Part shown: in pieces, positions 7,537-16,961 of the stretch
Layout of the letters: each line of letters opens with the position of its first letter
Numbering within the stretch: position 1 is the stretch's first letter
Source of the DNA: Bacteroidaceae bacterium
GTDB taxonomy: Bacteria; Bacteroidota; Bacteroidia; Bacteroidales; Bacteroidaceae
Length of the DNA stretch: 20,937 nt
Assembly: GCA_900765575.1 (NCBI GenBank)
Contig: CAAFRW010000089.1
Span: 1-20,937 of the forward strand
Direction of reading: 5' to 3'
Notes under the pieces: model-generated
Told to the model about the DNA's origin: nothing
The model's input: the letters and a program-made list of their open reading frames with translations, nothing else
Database searches by the model: none
Made by a program: the position numbers and the translations under genes

Positions 7537-8151
7537 ATGAAAACAGAATTAGAGAAATGCATGAGCGGGGAGTGGTATAATTGTCACGACCGTATTTTTA
7601 TAGAGATGAAAAGTAAAGCCCGCGCTTGCCTTGCGAGGTACAATGCATTGCCATACGAGCGGAAAGAGGAGCGTTACGGAGTGTTGAAAGAGATGCTGGG
7701 CAGTATCGGGACAAATGTTTCGGTCGGTCATCCGTTCTTATGCGATTATGGTTGTCACATCCATATGGGCAACAATGTATCGGTCAATATGAACTGTACT
7801 TTTGTCGACTGCAACAGGATAACCATCGGTAACAATGTGTTGATAGCATCCAATGTACAAATATATACGGCGGCGCATCCGGTGGAACTGAACGAACGGC
7901 TCACTCCCGGCTGGACGCCTGAAAGCGATGAATACTTTTGCCGGACCTATGCTTTGCCCGTAACCATAGAAGACGGTTGTTGGATTGGTGGTGGAGTGAT
8001 TATCCTGCCGGGAGTAACGATAGGGAAAGGTACTGTGATTGGCGCCGGAAGCGTGGTAACGAAAAATATCCCTGCAAATAGCGTGGCTGTAGGTAATCCG
8101 TGCCGGGTAATACGAACCATTAATCAAACTGCTCTCCATTCGGAAGATTAA
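7537..8151 (+). CDS. Maltose/galactoside O-acetyltransferase-like hexapeptide-repeat protein
   Basis: This 204-residue protein belongs to the left-handed beta-helix acetyltransferases of the LacA/Maa group, which move acetyl from acetyl-CoA to a sugar hydroxyl. The N-terminal mac-type cap begins MKTELEKCMSGEWYN. Hexapeptide turns follow: IHMGNNVSVNMNCTF, ITIGNNVLIASNV, then WIGGGVIILPGVTIGKGTVIG. The catalytic histidine is H114 in YTAAHPV, and the usual loop (WTPESDEYFCRTYALPV) follows it. The C-terminal VAVGNPCRVIR is the family ending. The frame opens two codons upstream at an ATG at 7531 (and TTG at 7528); 7537 is chosen because related proteins begin with MKTE. It has its own promoter and no operon partner, so the acceptor sugar is not indicated. 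Confidence 0.93.
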   Translation: MKTELEKCMSGEWYNCHDRIFIEMKSKARACLARYNALPYERKEERYGVLKEMLGSIGTNVSVGHPFLCDYGCHIHMGNNVSVNMNCTFVDCNRITIGNNVLIASNVQIYTAAHPVELNERLTPGWTPESDEYFCRTYALPVTIEDGCWIGGGVIILPGVTIGKGTVIGAGSVVTKNIPANSVAVGNPCRVIRTINQTALHSED

Positions 8152-8225
8152 ATGAAAGATGTTCGGAGGAAAAACCTTGTTATGAGTGAGGAAGCTTGAA
8201 TAATTCATCCCCGTTATGAATAGCC

Positions 8226-8240
8226 GGAGGATATTCCTCC
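8226..8240 (+). terminator. Weak hairpin after the acetyltransferase gene
   Basis: GGAGGA (8226-8231), TAT loop, TCCTCC (8235-8240) form a perfect 6-bp stem followed by a T-rich stretch (ATTCTATTTCTG). A second stem, ATTCAT/ATGAAT (8203-8221), precedes it. It may be the terminator, but the tract is poor. Confidence 0.4.
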
Positions 8241-8315
8241 ATTCTATTTCTGTTATAATCTGATTGAGCCGTTCATTTTTTCTTTAAATAAAAGGTTCTC
8301 TTTCATAAAAAAGAG

Positions 8316-8323
8316 TACATTTG
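8316..8323 (+). promoter_or_regulatory. Promoter -7 element for the macroglobulin-PBP1C operon
   Basis: TACATTTG fits TAnnTTTG and lies 27 bases before the ATG at 8351. The -33 position is not a clear match. The short leader is AT-rich. Confidence 0.5.
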
Positions 8324-8350
8324 TTTGTCAAACAATAAAAGCTCTTCACT

Positions 8351-11300
8351 ATGAGACCACTGAAAGCTAAATGTAGCGTAGCTACTGCACTCTTTTCTCT
8401 TCTTGTGACAACAATTATCTGCCTGTCATCCTGCTCGCGTAGTCAAAAAGACATTATCCCTTCCGTAGAGTACGCCTCTTATGTAAATGCCTATACCGGA
8501 GGGATTATTTCGCAAAACTCCGCTATACGCATAGAGCTGACACACGACCAACCAATGGTCGATATGAATAGTGAGATAAAAGACAACCCGTTTCGTTTCT
8601 CTCCTTCCCTGAAGGGCAAAGCGTATTGGGTGAGTAACAACACTATCGAGTTTGTTCCGGAAGAGGGAAGCTTAAAGCCGGGAACCTTTTACGAAGGAAC
8701 TTTCCGGTTGGGCGATTTTGTGGAAGTAGACAAGAAACTGAAAGAGTTTGAGTTTTCCTTCCGGGTACAGGAACGCAACTATACTCTTTATATAGACCCC
8801 ATCCGCATTACCGCGGCTCATCCGAATGAAGTCTCCGTTGAGGGAGAGATACGTTTTAGCGATGTGGTGGATAAAGAAGAGGTAGAGAAGATGTTAACCA
8901 CCTCTGGTGTAAAAGGGGAGAAATGCCCTGTAGAGATTACGCCTACCGATAATCCTACAAGATACCAATTCAGCATTAACCGGATTCCCCGGCAAGCGGA
9001 GGATTATACCCTGAAACTGAAAGCAAACGGGAGTCCGGCCGATATAGACCATACCCAAACCGAGGAAATCAGTATTCCTGCTAAAGACAGCTTCCGTTTC
9101 TTATCGGCTCGGCGTATAGACCAGCCGGAAAACGGTATGGAGATTGTTTTCTCCGACCCGCTTTCCAATGCGCAGGATTTAAACGGGTTGATTGAAATAC
9201 CGGAGGTGTCGGCTAGCATCACTCAGATAGTTGACAATCGGGTATGTCTTTATTTTGAGACTAATAAGCTGGATAAGCTAACCTTGAATATCCATGAGGG
9301 TATAAGAAGCACCCGGTATAAGGCGTTGAAGACCTCGCACACTCTTTCATTCAGCCAATTGAACCTGAAGCCACAAGTTGAGATGTCTACCACTGCGGCT
9401 ATTCTTCCCGATTCGAAGAACTTAATCATTCCGTTCCGTGCCGTGAATCTGTACGCGGTGGATTTGGATGTTATCCGTATCTTCGAGAATAACGTGTTAA
9501 TGTTTATGCAAAGCAATTCGCTTGCTTCGGCAAATGAACTACGCCGTTCGGGACGACTGGTTTATAAGAAAACGTTGTGGCTGGGAAAAGACGCCTCGAA
9601 AGACATCCACCGCTGGGACGATTATTCCATCGACCTTTCCGGATTGATTCATCAGGAGCCCGGTGCTATCTATCGGGTAATCCTCTCTTTCCGTCAGGAA
9701 TATTCGGCTTATCCTTGTGGAGAAACCGGAAATCAGGAGAAAGCATTTGCGGACGATACCCCGTCCGGAGCACTGACGAAAGTAAATGGAAATGTCTTGT
9801 CGGAAGAAGACGAGGCGGAGTGGGATACCCCGGAAGCCTATTACTACTATAGCGGAAGAGCCATGAATTGGAGCGAATATCGTTGGCAGGAGCGGGATAA
9901 CCCCTGCCATCCCTCCTATTATATGGGAGCGGACAAGACAGCTTCCTGCAATGTGCTGGCTTCCAATATCGGACTGATAGTGAAGAGAAACTCGCTGAAT
10001 AAACTATGGGTAGCCGTGAGCAATATTCTGGATACAAAGCCGATAGAGAAAGCGCAGATAACGGTGTATAACTTCCAGTTGCAGGCTATTGGACAGGGAG
10101 AGACAAACAGTGAGGGTTTGTTGGAAATCGCTGCTACCGGAGTGCCTTTTATCGTGGTGGCCGAATCGGATAAGCAAAAGAGTTACGTACGGGTGGTAGA
10201 TGGTGAAGAACAATCTGTCAGCCGGTTCGATGTGGGAGGAAAAGATATACAGAAAGGGCTGAAAGGCTTTATATATGGTGAACGGGGTGTATGGCGTCCC
10301 GGAGATACCCTGCATGTTTCCTTTATATTGGAAGACCGCGAAAGGAGGATTCCTGATAAACATCCGGTAGCTTTGGAAATCTATAATCCGAAAGGACAAT
10401 TCTATACTAAGATGGTTTCCACACAGGGAATGAACGGCTTCTACACATTCCATGTGCCGACACAGCCCGACGACCCTACCGGAGTTTGGAATGCGTATAT
10501 AAAGGTGGGTGGTTCGTCTTTCCATAAGAGCCTGCGTATTGAAACCATAAAGCCCAACCGCTTGAAGATTAACCTGGCGTTGCCTGCCAAACTGAAAGCT
10601 GAGGATAAAGAAGTCTACATACCACTCAGCTCTGCCTGGTTGACCGGAGCTACCGCTTCCGGATTGAAGGCTAAAGTAGAAATGTCTCTCTCCCGGGTTA
10701 ATACGCAGTTTAAGAATTACGGGCAATATCTCTTTAATGACCCGGCTACCGACTTTACAACGGTGAAGAGCGAAGTGTTTGACGGAAAGCTTGATGCGGA
10801 GGGAAAGGCCGGCTTCAACCTGAAGTTCCCTTCTGCAACCCATGCGCCCGGTATGTTGAATGCCAATTTCACCACCCGTGTGTTTGAACAGGGCGGAGAT
10901 GCCAGTATCTATACGCAAACCGTTCCGTTTTCTCCTTTTGAATCGTATGTGGGGATTAACCTGAATCAGCCGAAGGAAAGATATATTGAAACAGACAAAG
11001 ACCATGTTTTTGATATCGTTACATTAGATGCAGAAGGACGATTGGTAAACCGTTCTAATCTGGAATATAAGATATACCGCATCGGTTGGAGCTGGTGGTG
11101 GGAAAACAATAGCGAATCTTTGGGAACATACATTCACAGTAGTTCCATTACTCCTGTTGCCAGTGGTCGTCTGCATACGACAGGCGGAAAGACTTCTTTC
11201 AAGTTCCGTATCGATTATCCGGGTTGGGGACGCTATCTGGTATATGTAAAAGACAAGGAGAGCGGACATGCTACCGGAGGAACCGTTTATGTGGACTGGC

Positions 11301-13930
11301 CGGAGTGGAGAGGGCGTTCGAATAAGACCGACCCCAGTGGAATTAAGATGTTGACTTTCTCTTTGGATAAAGATTCGTATGAGATAGGAGAAACGGCTAC
11401 GGCCATCATTCCCGCAGCTGCCGGAGGACGTGCGCTGGTTTCTTTGGAAAACGGTTCTACGGTGCTGAAACAGGAGTGGATAGAAGTTTCCGGTCAGAAA
11501 GATACGAAATACACCTTTAAGGTGACACCGGAAATGACTCCGAATGTATATCTGCATATCAGTTTGTTGCAGCCTCATGCCCAAACCGTGAACGATTTGC
11601 CTATCCGCATGTATGGAGTGGTGCCGGTATTTGTAACCAACCGGCAGACGGTTCTGCAACCGCAAATCCGTATGTCCGAAGTGTTACGGCCCGAAACAAA
11701 CTTCAACGTAACGGTAAGTGAAAAAAGCGGGAAGGCGATGACGTATACATTGGCTATTGTTGATGATGGTCTGTTGGATTTGACAAGTTTCAAAACTCCC
11801 GACCCTTGGACGGATTTCTATTCACGCGAAGCACTCGGCATCCGCACGTGGGATATGTATGATGATGTACTCGGGGCTTCTGCCGGAAAGTACAGTTCCC
11901 TTTTCAGTACCGGTGGTGATGCTTCGTTGAAACCTGCTGACGAAAAGGCGAATCGGTTTAAACCTGTAGTGAAATTCATAGGCCCGTTCTATCTGGCAAA
12001 AGGAAAGCAGCAGACTCATACGCTGAAGCTTCCTATGTATGTAGGGTCGGTACGTGCGATGGTGGTGGCCGGACAAGACGGCGCTTACGGAAATGCCGAG
12101 AAGAATGCTTTTGTACGGAGTCCGCTGATGTTACTCTCTACCTTGCCGCGTGTGTTGAGTGTAGGAGAGGAAATTACCGTTCCGGTTAATGTCTTTGCTA
12201 TGGAAAATCAGGTAAAGAATGTCAATGTATCAATTCAGACATCCGGAGCCGGAGTGCAGATAGTCGGCTCTCCGCAGCAGTCCTTGACGTTTAGCCAACC
12301 GGGTGACCAACTGGCCTTCTTTAAACTGAAAACCGGAAACAAAACGGGAAAAGTAACCGTCCACCTTACGGCAAGTGGAGGCGGACAGCAGGCGAAAGAA
12401 ACCGTAGAAATAGAAGTCCGGAATCCGAATCCGGTCGTTACGCTGCGGAGTAGTCAATGGATAGAAGCCGGACAAAGCGGTACATTACCTTATAATATAG
12501 AGGGCTCGGCCAACCAGCTGCAATTGGAAGTGTCGCGCATTCCGTCGGTAGATATCAATCGCAGGTTCGACTTTTTATACAATTACCAACACCATTGTAC
12601 GGAGCAGCTGACCTCTAAAGCGCTGCCTCTTCTTTTTGTTTCTCAATTCAAAGCGGTGGACGAAAAAGAAGCAACGAAGATAAAAGAGAATGTGCAGGAA
12701 GCTATCCGTCAGCTATATGCCCGTCAGTTGCCGAACGGAGGATTTATTTATTGGCCGGGCAATGCGGTGGCTAACGAGTGGATTAGTTCGTATGCAGGCA
12801 TGTTCTTAACGCTGGCTCAGGAGAAAGGGTATGCGGTTCATGCAAATGTGTTGAATAAGTGGCAACGCTTCCAGCGTGCTGCAGCCCAGAATTGGCGTAT
12901 GCCGAAAGAGGCCGATGACTGGCAGTTGTGGCAATCGGAATTGCAGCAAGCTTTCCGTTTATATACGTTGGCTTTGGCCAATGTACCGGAATATGGGGCG
13001 ATGAACCGGATGAAAGAGCAGAAAGAGTTATCCTTGCAATCCAGATGGAGACTGGCTGCGGCTTATGCACTGACCGGGAAGATGAAACCGGCTGAGGAAC
13101 TGGTGTTCCGTGCGGAGACCGCCGTAACTCCTTACTCATCCGTGAATGAAATCTATGGCTCCTCCGATAGGGATGAAGCGATGATTCTTGAAACACTGAT
13201 TCTGATGAAGCGTGATAAAGAAGCCTTGGAACAAGCGAGAGTCGTGTCGAAGAACCTCTCGAATGAAGATTGGTTCAGTACTCAGTCTACTGCGTTCTCT
13301 CTGATGGCAATGGGACGTTTTGCGGAAAAGCTATCCGGGACACTGGACTTTACCTGGACATGGAATGGCAAACAGCAACCCGAAGTGAAGTCGGCTAAAG
13401 CTGTCTTTGAAAAGGCTCTTTCCGTTTCGCCGAAGTCGGGGAATGTTTCCATAAAGAACCGGGGCAAAGGAGCTTTAACCGTTGACCTCATTACCCGTGC
13501 ACAGTTATTGAACGATACGCTGCCGGTGATGGCCAATAATATCCGGATGGATGTAAGGTATGCCAATTTGAACGGGACTCCGATATCTATTGAGAACCTG
13601 AAGCAAGGAACCGATTTCATGGCGGTGGTTGCGGTTTCCAATATCAGTGGAATTTCTACTTATACCAATTTGGCCTTGACGCATATCCTGCCTTCCGGAT
13701 GGGAAATCTATAATGAACAGACAAATGCGAATTATACGTATCGGGATATTCGTGACGATAGGGTATTGACCTATTTCGATTTGCGGCGGGGCGAAACGAA
13801 AGTCTTTACAGTCCGTTTGCAAACTACCTATATAGGCGACTTTATTCTTCCGGCAGTACAATGCGAGGCGATGTACGACGGAACTGTGCAGGCACGAAGT
13901 AAAGCAGGAAGAGTCACTGTAAGCCGATAG
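8351..13930 (+). CDS. Bacterial alpha-2-macroglobulin family lipoprotein with intact thioester
   Basis: This 1859-residue protein is a bacterial alpha-2-macroglobulin like E. coli YfhM, which traps attacking proteases in the periplasm by covalent thioester capture. Residues 1-28 are a lipoprotein signal with lipobox LSSC; C28 would be lipidated, with Ser at +2, so membrane anchoring is expected. Several macroglobulin (Ig-like) domains follow. The MG2 domain begins near residue 639 (GFIYGERGVWRPGDTL). The A2M domain is near 1205-1300 (PFYLAKGKQQTHTLKLP, then GNAEKNAFVRSPLMLLSTLPR). The thioester domain follows, with C1416-T-E-Q1419 in the context HHCTEQLTSKALPLL, so the reactive thioester is kept. 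Macroglobulin-type beta domains end the protein. The next gene, PBP1C, starts five bases after the stop codon, the classic genetic pairing of this family. The bait region cannot be pinned down by eye. Confidence 0.94.
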   Translation: MRPLKAKCSVATALFSLLVTTIICLSSCSRSQKDIIPSVEYASYVNAYTGGIISQNSAIRIELTHDQPMVDMNSEIKDNPFRFSPSLKGKAYWVSNNTIEFVPEEGSLKPGTFYEGTFRLGDFVEVDKKLKEFEFSFRVQERNYTLYIDPIRITAAHPNEVSVEGEIRFSDVVDKEEVEKMLTTSGVKGEKCPVEITPTDNPTRYQFSINRIPRQAEDYTLKLKANGSPADIDHTQTEEISIPAKDSFRFLSARRIDQPENGMEIVFSDPLSNAQDLNGLIEIPEVSASITQIVDNRVCLYFETNKLDKLTLNIHEGIRSTRYKALKTSHTLSFSQLNLKPQVEMSTTAAILPDSKNLIIPFRAVNLYAVDLDVIRIFENNVLMFMQSNSLASANELRRSGRLVYKKTLWLGKDASKDIHRWDDYSIDLSGLIHQEPGAIYRVILSFRQEYSAYPCGETGNQEKAFADDTPSGALTKVNGNVLSEEDEAEWDTPEAYYYYSGRAMNWSEYRWQERDNPCHPSYYMGADKTASCNVLASNIGLIVKRNSLNKLWVAVSNILDTKPIEKAQITVYNFQLQAIGQGETNSEGLLEIAATGVPFIVVAESDKQKSYVRVVDGEEQSVSRFDVGGKDIQKGLKGFIYGERGVWRPGDTLHVSFILEDRERRIPDKHPVALEIYNPKGQFYTKMVSTQGMNGFYTFHVPTQPDDPTGVWNAYIKVGGSSFHKSLRIETIKPNRLKINLALPAKLKAEDKEVYIPLSSAWLTGATASGLKAKVEMSLSRVNTQFKNYGQYLFNDPATDFTTVKSEVFDGKLDAEGKAGFNLKFPSATHAPGMLNANFTTRVFEQGGDASIYTQTVPFSPFESYVGINLNQPKERYIETDKDHVFDIVTLDAEGRLVNRSNLEYKIYRIGWSWWWENNSESLGTYIHSSSITPVASGRLHTTGGKTSFKFRIDYPGWGRYLVYVKDKESGHATGGTVYVDWPEWRGRSNKTDPSGIKMLTFSLDKDSYEIGETATAIIPAAAGGRALVSLENGSTVLKQEWIEVSGQKDTKYTFKVTPEMTPNVYLHISLLQPHAQTVNDLPIRMYGVVPVFVTNRQTVLQPQIRMSEVLRPETNFNVTVSEKSGKAMTYTLAIVDDGLLDLTSFKTPDPWTDFYSREALGIRTWDMYDDVLGASAGKYSSLFSTGGDASLKPADEKANRFKPVVKFIGPFYLAKGKQQTHTLKLPMYVGSVRAMVVAGQDGAYGNAEKNAFVRSPLMLLSTLPRVLSVGEEITVPVNVFAMENQVKNVNVSIQTSGAGVQIVGSPQQSLTFSQPGDQLAFFKLKTGNKTGKVTVHLTASGGGQQAKETVEIEVRNPNPVVTLRSSQWIEAGQSGTLPYNIEGSANQLQLEVSRIPSVDINRRFDFLYNYQHHCTEQLTSKALPLLFVSQFKAVDEKEATKIKENVQEAIRQLYARQLPNGGFIYWPGNAVANEWISSYAGMFLTLAQEKGYAVHANVLNKWQRFQRAAAQNWRMPKEADDWQLWQSELQQAFRLYTLALANVPEYGAMNRMKEQKELSLQSRWRLAAAYALTGKMKPAEELVFRAETAVTPYSSVNEIYGSSDRDEAMILETLILMKRDKEALEQARVVSKNLSNEDWFSTQSTAFSLMAMGRFAEKLSGTLDFTWTWNGKQQPEVKSAKAVFEKALSVSPKSGNVSIKNRGKGALTVDLITRAQLLNDTLPVMANNIRMDVRYANLNGTPISIENLKQGTDFMAVVAVSNISGISTYTNLALTHILPSGWEIYNEQTNANYTYRDIRDDRVLTYFDLRRGETKVFTVRLQTTYIGDFILPAVQCEAMYDGTVQARSKAGRVTVSR

Positions 13931-13935
13931 GCTTT

Positions 13936-16560
13936 ATGAAAACCGGAATGATACAGATGAAAGGCTTTTTGCGTTTAATTCTGCATTTCTTCAAACATTT
14001 GTCCGTCACCGGAAAAGTAATGCTTGGTATCTTTACTTTTCTGGTGGTCGGATACATCTTCTGCCTTCCCCGGCACCTGTTCCACGTACCTTACTCTACA
14101 GTCGTTACCGCCCGGAACGGGGAACTGTTGGGGGCACGTATCGCTTCCGACGGGCAATGGCGGTTTCCCGAGCGGAATACCGTTCCGGAAAAGATGAAGC
14201 AATGCCTGGTTACTTTCGAAGATAAGCATTTCTATCATCATTGGGGTGTCAATCCGCTGGCTGTTGGCAGGGCTGTTTATCAGAATATAAGGTATAAACG
14301 AGTGGTAAGCGGAGGCAGTACTTTGACCATGCAGACCATTCGTCTGGCCCGGAATAAACCACGTACGTTCGGAGAGAAGATAATCGAAATGATTTGGGCA
14401 ACCCGGTTGGAGTTCCGTGCTTCGAAAGAAGAAATCCTCTCCATGTATGTCTCTCATGCTCCTTTTGGTGGAAATGTCGTAGGGCTGGATGCGGCAGCTT
14501 GGAGGTATTTTAATCATTCCGCCGAAGAACTGTCGTGGGCAGAGTCGGCTACGCTTGCCGTGTTACCCAATGCTCCCTCTATGATTCATCTTTCGAAAGG
14601 AAGGAATCTGTTAAGAACCAAACGGAACAAGTTATTGAAACAACTTTTTGATAAGAAGGTTATCGATTCATCGGTGTATGAATTGGCTATTGCCGAACCT
14701 CTTCCCGACGAGCCTCATTCTTTACCCCAAATAGCGCCTTATTTGGTCAATCGTTTCTATAAAGAGCGGAACGGGCAATATTCCCGTTCTACTATCGATT
14801 TGGGTATTCAGACTCGTATAGAAAATGTCGCCGAACGATGGAGCAATGAGTTTGGACGGAGCGATATCCGGAATCTGGCTGTTCTTGTTATTGACATTCC
14901 TTCCAATCAGGTGATTGGCTATTGCGGAAATGTACATTTCAATCGGAAACAGAACGGAAACCAGGTAGACATTATCCAAGCTCCTCGAAGCACGGGTAGC
15001 ATCTTAAAACCTTTACTATATTGTGCCATGCTTAAAGAAGGTTCGTTGTTGCCCCACATGTTATTGCCGGATGTGCCGATTAATATAAACGGCTTTACGC
15101 CGCAAAACTTCAGTATGCAATATGAAGGAGCTGTCCCGGCATCGGAGGCATTGGCCCGTTCGCTGAATATTCCTGCTGTAACCATGTTGCAAAGATATGG
15201 AGTGCCTAAGTTTCATAACCTCTTGCAGCAAATGGGTTTCAAAAGTATTAACCGCCCGGCTTCTCATTATGGACTGTCGCTGATTCTGGGAGGAGCGGAG
15301 GCTACATTATGGGAGGTGACAAATGCGTATAAGAGCTTGGCTGCTAGCATTTCTCCCGCTCTGTCTCAAAGAAAAGAAGACGCGCGGCTGTTATGGAATA
15401 CCGGGGAGCTGAAATCTATGGAAGAACGGGAGGAACTGCATCATCCAGCAGAGAAGAGACTCTCTATGGACAAGCAGGAAGCTGAGAAACATCATCCAGC
15501 AGAGAAGAGACTCTCTATGGATAAGCAGGAAGAAGAGAAACATCATCCAGCGGAGAAGGGACTCTCTATGGACAAGCAGGAAGCTGAGAAACACTCCGTA
15601 GGAAAACCTCATGAAAATAAACCAGGGAAAGATGGACTACAGAATCGGAACGTTACCTCTTTCTTTTCTTTAGGAAACGGATGGGAAGAAGCGGCGGAGA
15701 CTGCGGCTGCATCCTGGCTTACCCTTTCTGCTTTAACGGAGGTCAACCGTCCGGAAGATATTGATTGGAAGTCGATAACTTCCATGCAAACTATAGCTTG
15801 GAAGACCGGTACGAGTTACGGCTTCCGGGACGCTTGGGCGGTAGGGGTTACACCCCGTTATGCAGTTGGGGTATGGGTAGGTAATGCAACCGGAGAAGGG
15901 AAGCCGGGATTAGTTGGGGCACAAACAGCCGGACTTGTTTTATTCGATATTTTTAATCTGCTTCCCTCTTCATCCTGGTTTGAACGTCCGGATGAAGGCT
16001 TTGTCGAAGCGGAGGTCTGTCACCAATCCGGTCATTTGAAAGGGCGTTTTTGTGAAGAGGTGGATACGCTGTTTATTCTCCCGGCAGGGTTACGGACGGA
16101 GGCTTGTCCTTATCACCACTATGTAACCCTCTCTGCTGACGAAAGTCATCGCGTTTATGAAAACAGTGCCAATACGGAACCTACTATCCATAAATCGTGG
16201 TTTACCCTTCCGCCTGTATGGGAATGGTATTACAAACAACGTCATCCGGAATATAAAACTCTTCCGCCTCTCAAGTCTGGCAGCGGAGAGGATGCTTCCC
16301 AGTCCATGCAATTTATTTATCCACCTATGAATGCTCACATTAAATTGCCTAAACAATTGGATGGTAGTAAAGGATTCCTGACGGTGGAATTGGCACATAG
16401 TCGTTCTGATGCAACTGTTTTCTGGCATTTAGATAACAACTATCAAATGCAGACGCAATATTTTCATAAAGTATCGCTGCAACCGTCTCCCGGGAAGCAT
16501 TCCCTAACGGTGGTAGATGGAGAGGGGAATACGGTTTCTACTACCTTCATCATCGAATAA
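13936..16560 (+). CDS. pbpC: Penicillin-binding protein 1C (class A transglycosylase/transpeptidase)
   Basis: This 874-residue, bifunctional peptidoglycan synthase is anchored by one N-terminal membrane segment (about residues 27-44). The GT51 transglycosylase domain has the catalytic EDKHFYHHWG (E95) and GGSTLTMQT (126-134). The transpeptidase domain has S355-I-L-K358, S409-L-N411 and K623-T-G625, all catalytic motifs intact. Residues about 790-874 match the PBP1C C-terminal domain (biPBP_C), which separates this family from PBP1A and PBP1B. The gene begins five bases after the macroglobulin stop codon, so the two are almost certainly co-transcribed. The pair is thought to couple protease trapping to wall repair after envelope damage. 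The odd part is a charged, low-complexity insert between SxN and KTG (about residues 475-580) containing three 17-residue repeats. I see no convincing terminator immediately after the stop codon. Confidence 0.95.
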   Translation: MKTGMIQMKGFLRLILHFFKHLSVTGKVMLGIFTFLVVGYIFCLPRHLFHVPYSTVVTARNGELLGARIASDGQWRFPERNTVPEKMKQCLVTFEDKHFYHHWGVNPLAVGRAVYQNIRYKRVVSGGSTLTMQTIRLARNKPRTFGEKIIEMIWATRLEFRASKEEILSMYVSHAPFGGNVVGLDAAAWRYFNHSAEELSWAESATLAVLPNAPSMIHLSKGRNLLRTKRNKLLKQLFDKKVIDSSVYELAIAEPLPDEPHSLPQIAPYLVNRFYKERNGQYSRSTIDLGIQTRIENVAERWSNEFGRSDIRNLAVLVIDIPSNQVIGYCGNVHFNRKQNGNQVDIIQAPRSTGSILKPLLYCAMLKEGSLLPHMLLPDVPININGFTPQNFSMQYEGAVPASEALARSLNIPAVTMLQRYGVPKFHNLLQQMGFKSINRPASHYGLSLILGGAEATLWEVTNAYKSLAASISPALSQRKEDARLLWNTGELKSMEEREELHHPAEKRLSMDKQEAEKHHPAEKRLSMDKQEEEKHHPAEKGLSMDKQEAEKHSVGKPHENKPGKDGLQNRNVTSFFSLGNGWEEAAETAAASWLTLSALTEVNRPEDIDWKSITSMQTIAWKTGTSYGFRDAWAVGVTPRYAVGVWVGNATGEGKPGLVGAQTAGLVLFDIFNLLPSSSWFERPDEGFVEAEVCHQSGHLKGRFCEEVDTLFILPAGLRTEACPYHHYVTLSADESHRVYENSANTEPTIHKSWFTLPPVWEWYYKQRHPEYKTLPPLKSGSGEDASQSMQFIYPPMNAHIKLPKQLDGSKGFLTVELAHSRSDATVFWHLDNNYQMQTQYFHKVSLQPSPGKHSLTVVDGEGNTVSTTFIIE
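15439..15591 (+). repeat. Three 51-bp in-frame tandem repeats inside pbpC
   Basis: Three units encode HHPAEKRLSMDKQEAEK and two near copies (residues 502-518, 519-535, 536-552). The DNA copies are also nearly identical, with only a few changed bases, so the expansion is recent or kept uniform by recombination. Because 51 is a multiple of three, copy-number changes keep the frame. The segment is highly charged and likely disordered, and sits in the transpeptidase domain between the SxN and KTG motifs. Confidence 0.92.
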
Positions 16561-16617
16561 GCTTTATTGTCTTTGTCTGACGGCTATGCCTGATAAGTCT
16601 TGATAAAAAATATTCCT

Positions 16618-16705
16618 ATGCCTATATGGAGTTTACTTGTTCATTTGTTATCCCTAAAACAAGTAGACACTCTTCTTCCCCTAGGGAGGGAGACGGCGGT
16701 GAAAG
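16618..16705. repeat. Dispersed repeat, copy 2
   Basis: This copy of the element at 3866-3950 has the same orientation. The first 19 bases and AAAACAAGTAGACA are identical. The hairpin CTTCTTCCC (16672-16680) against GGGAGGGAG (16684-16692) replaces different but also paired bases in copy 1. An open frame crosses it on each strand, but neither is shared with copy 1, so it is taken as non-coding. Confidence 0.8.
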
Positions 16706-16708
16706 TTT

Positions 16709-16726
16709 CCTTTTCGCCTCAAAAGG
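16709..16726. terminator. Possible terminator hairpin after the dispersed repeat
   Basis: CCTTTT (16709-16714), loop CGCCTC, AAAAGG (16721-16726) make a perfect 6-bp stem. It is about 150 bases after the pbpC stop codon and is the nearest plausible end of the operon transcript, though without a T-tract on the plus strand. On the minus strand the flanks read TTTT-poor as well. Confidence 0.25.
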
Positions 16727-16785
16727 TAATTGCCGGGTATTGGGATTGAATTCCATTAAATTCAAAAAACAAAAAAAAATGCGCA

Positions 16786-16877
16786 TGACATCTGTCACAT
16801 CTGTCACCACGCATTTATTTGTTTAGTATTCAAGCTTTTGCGTACTCTGTTTTCTGCTCATGCGGTGACAGATGTCA
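16786..16877. repeat. Inverted repeat with ATCTGTCAC tandem copies
   Basis: ATCTGTCAC occurs twice in tandem at 16790-16798 and 16799-16807, followed by CACGCAT. The reverse complement, ATGCGGTGACAGATGTCA, is at 16860-16877, about 45 bases on. The arms match over about 17 positions with a 2-base gap. This could form a long stem or act as a pair of binding sites. No gene lies in it. Confidence 0.6.
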
Positions 16878-16961
16878 GGTGTCTGCCATTTTTGCAGGTT
16901 ATTAAAAAAGCCCTCTTTTTGTCTTCATATACGTTCTATTTCATAAACTATTTTCCTAGTA

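Noticed and set aside
10004..11005. Minus-strand 333-codon frame under the macroglobulin gene
   Set aside because: It lies entirely opposite a strongly supported coding sequence and has no recognisable domain.
16622..16826. Open frames on both strands over dispersed repeat copy 2
   Set aside because: Neither frame is conserved in copy 1 and each has low-complexity content from the repeats.
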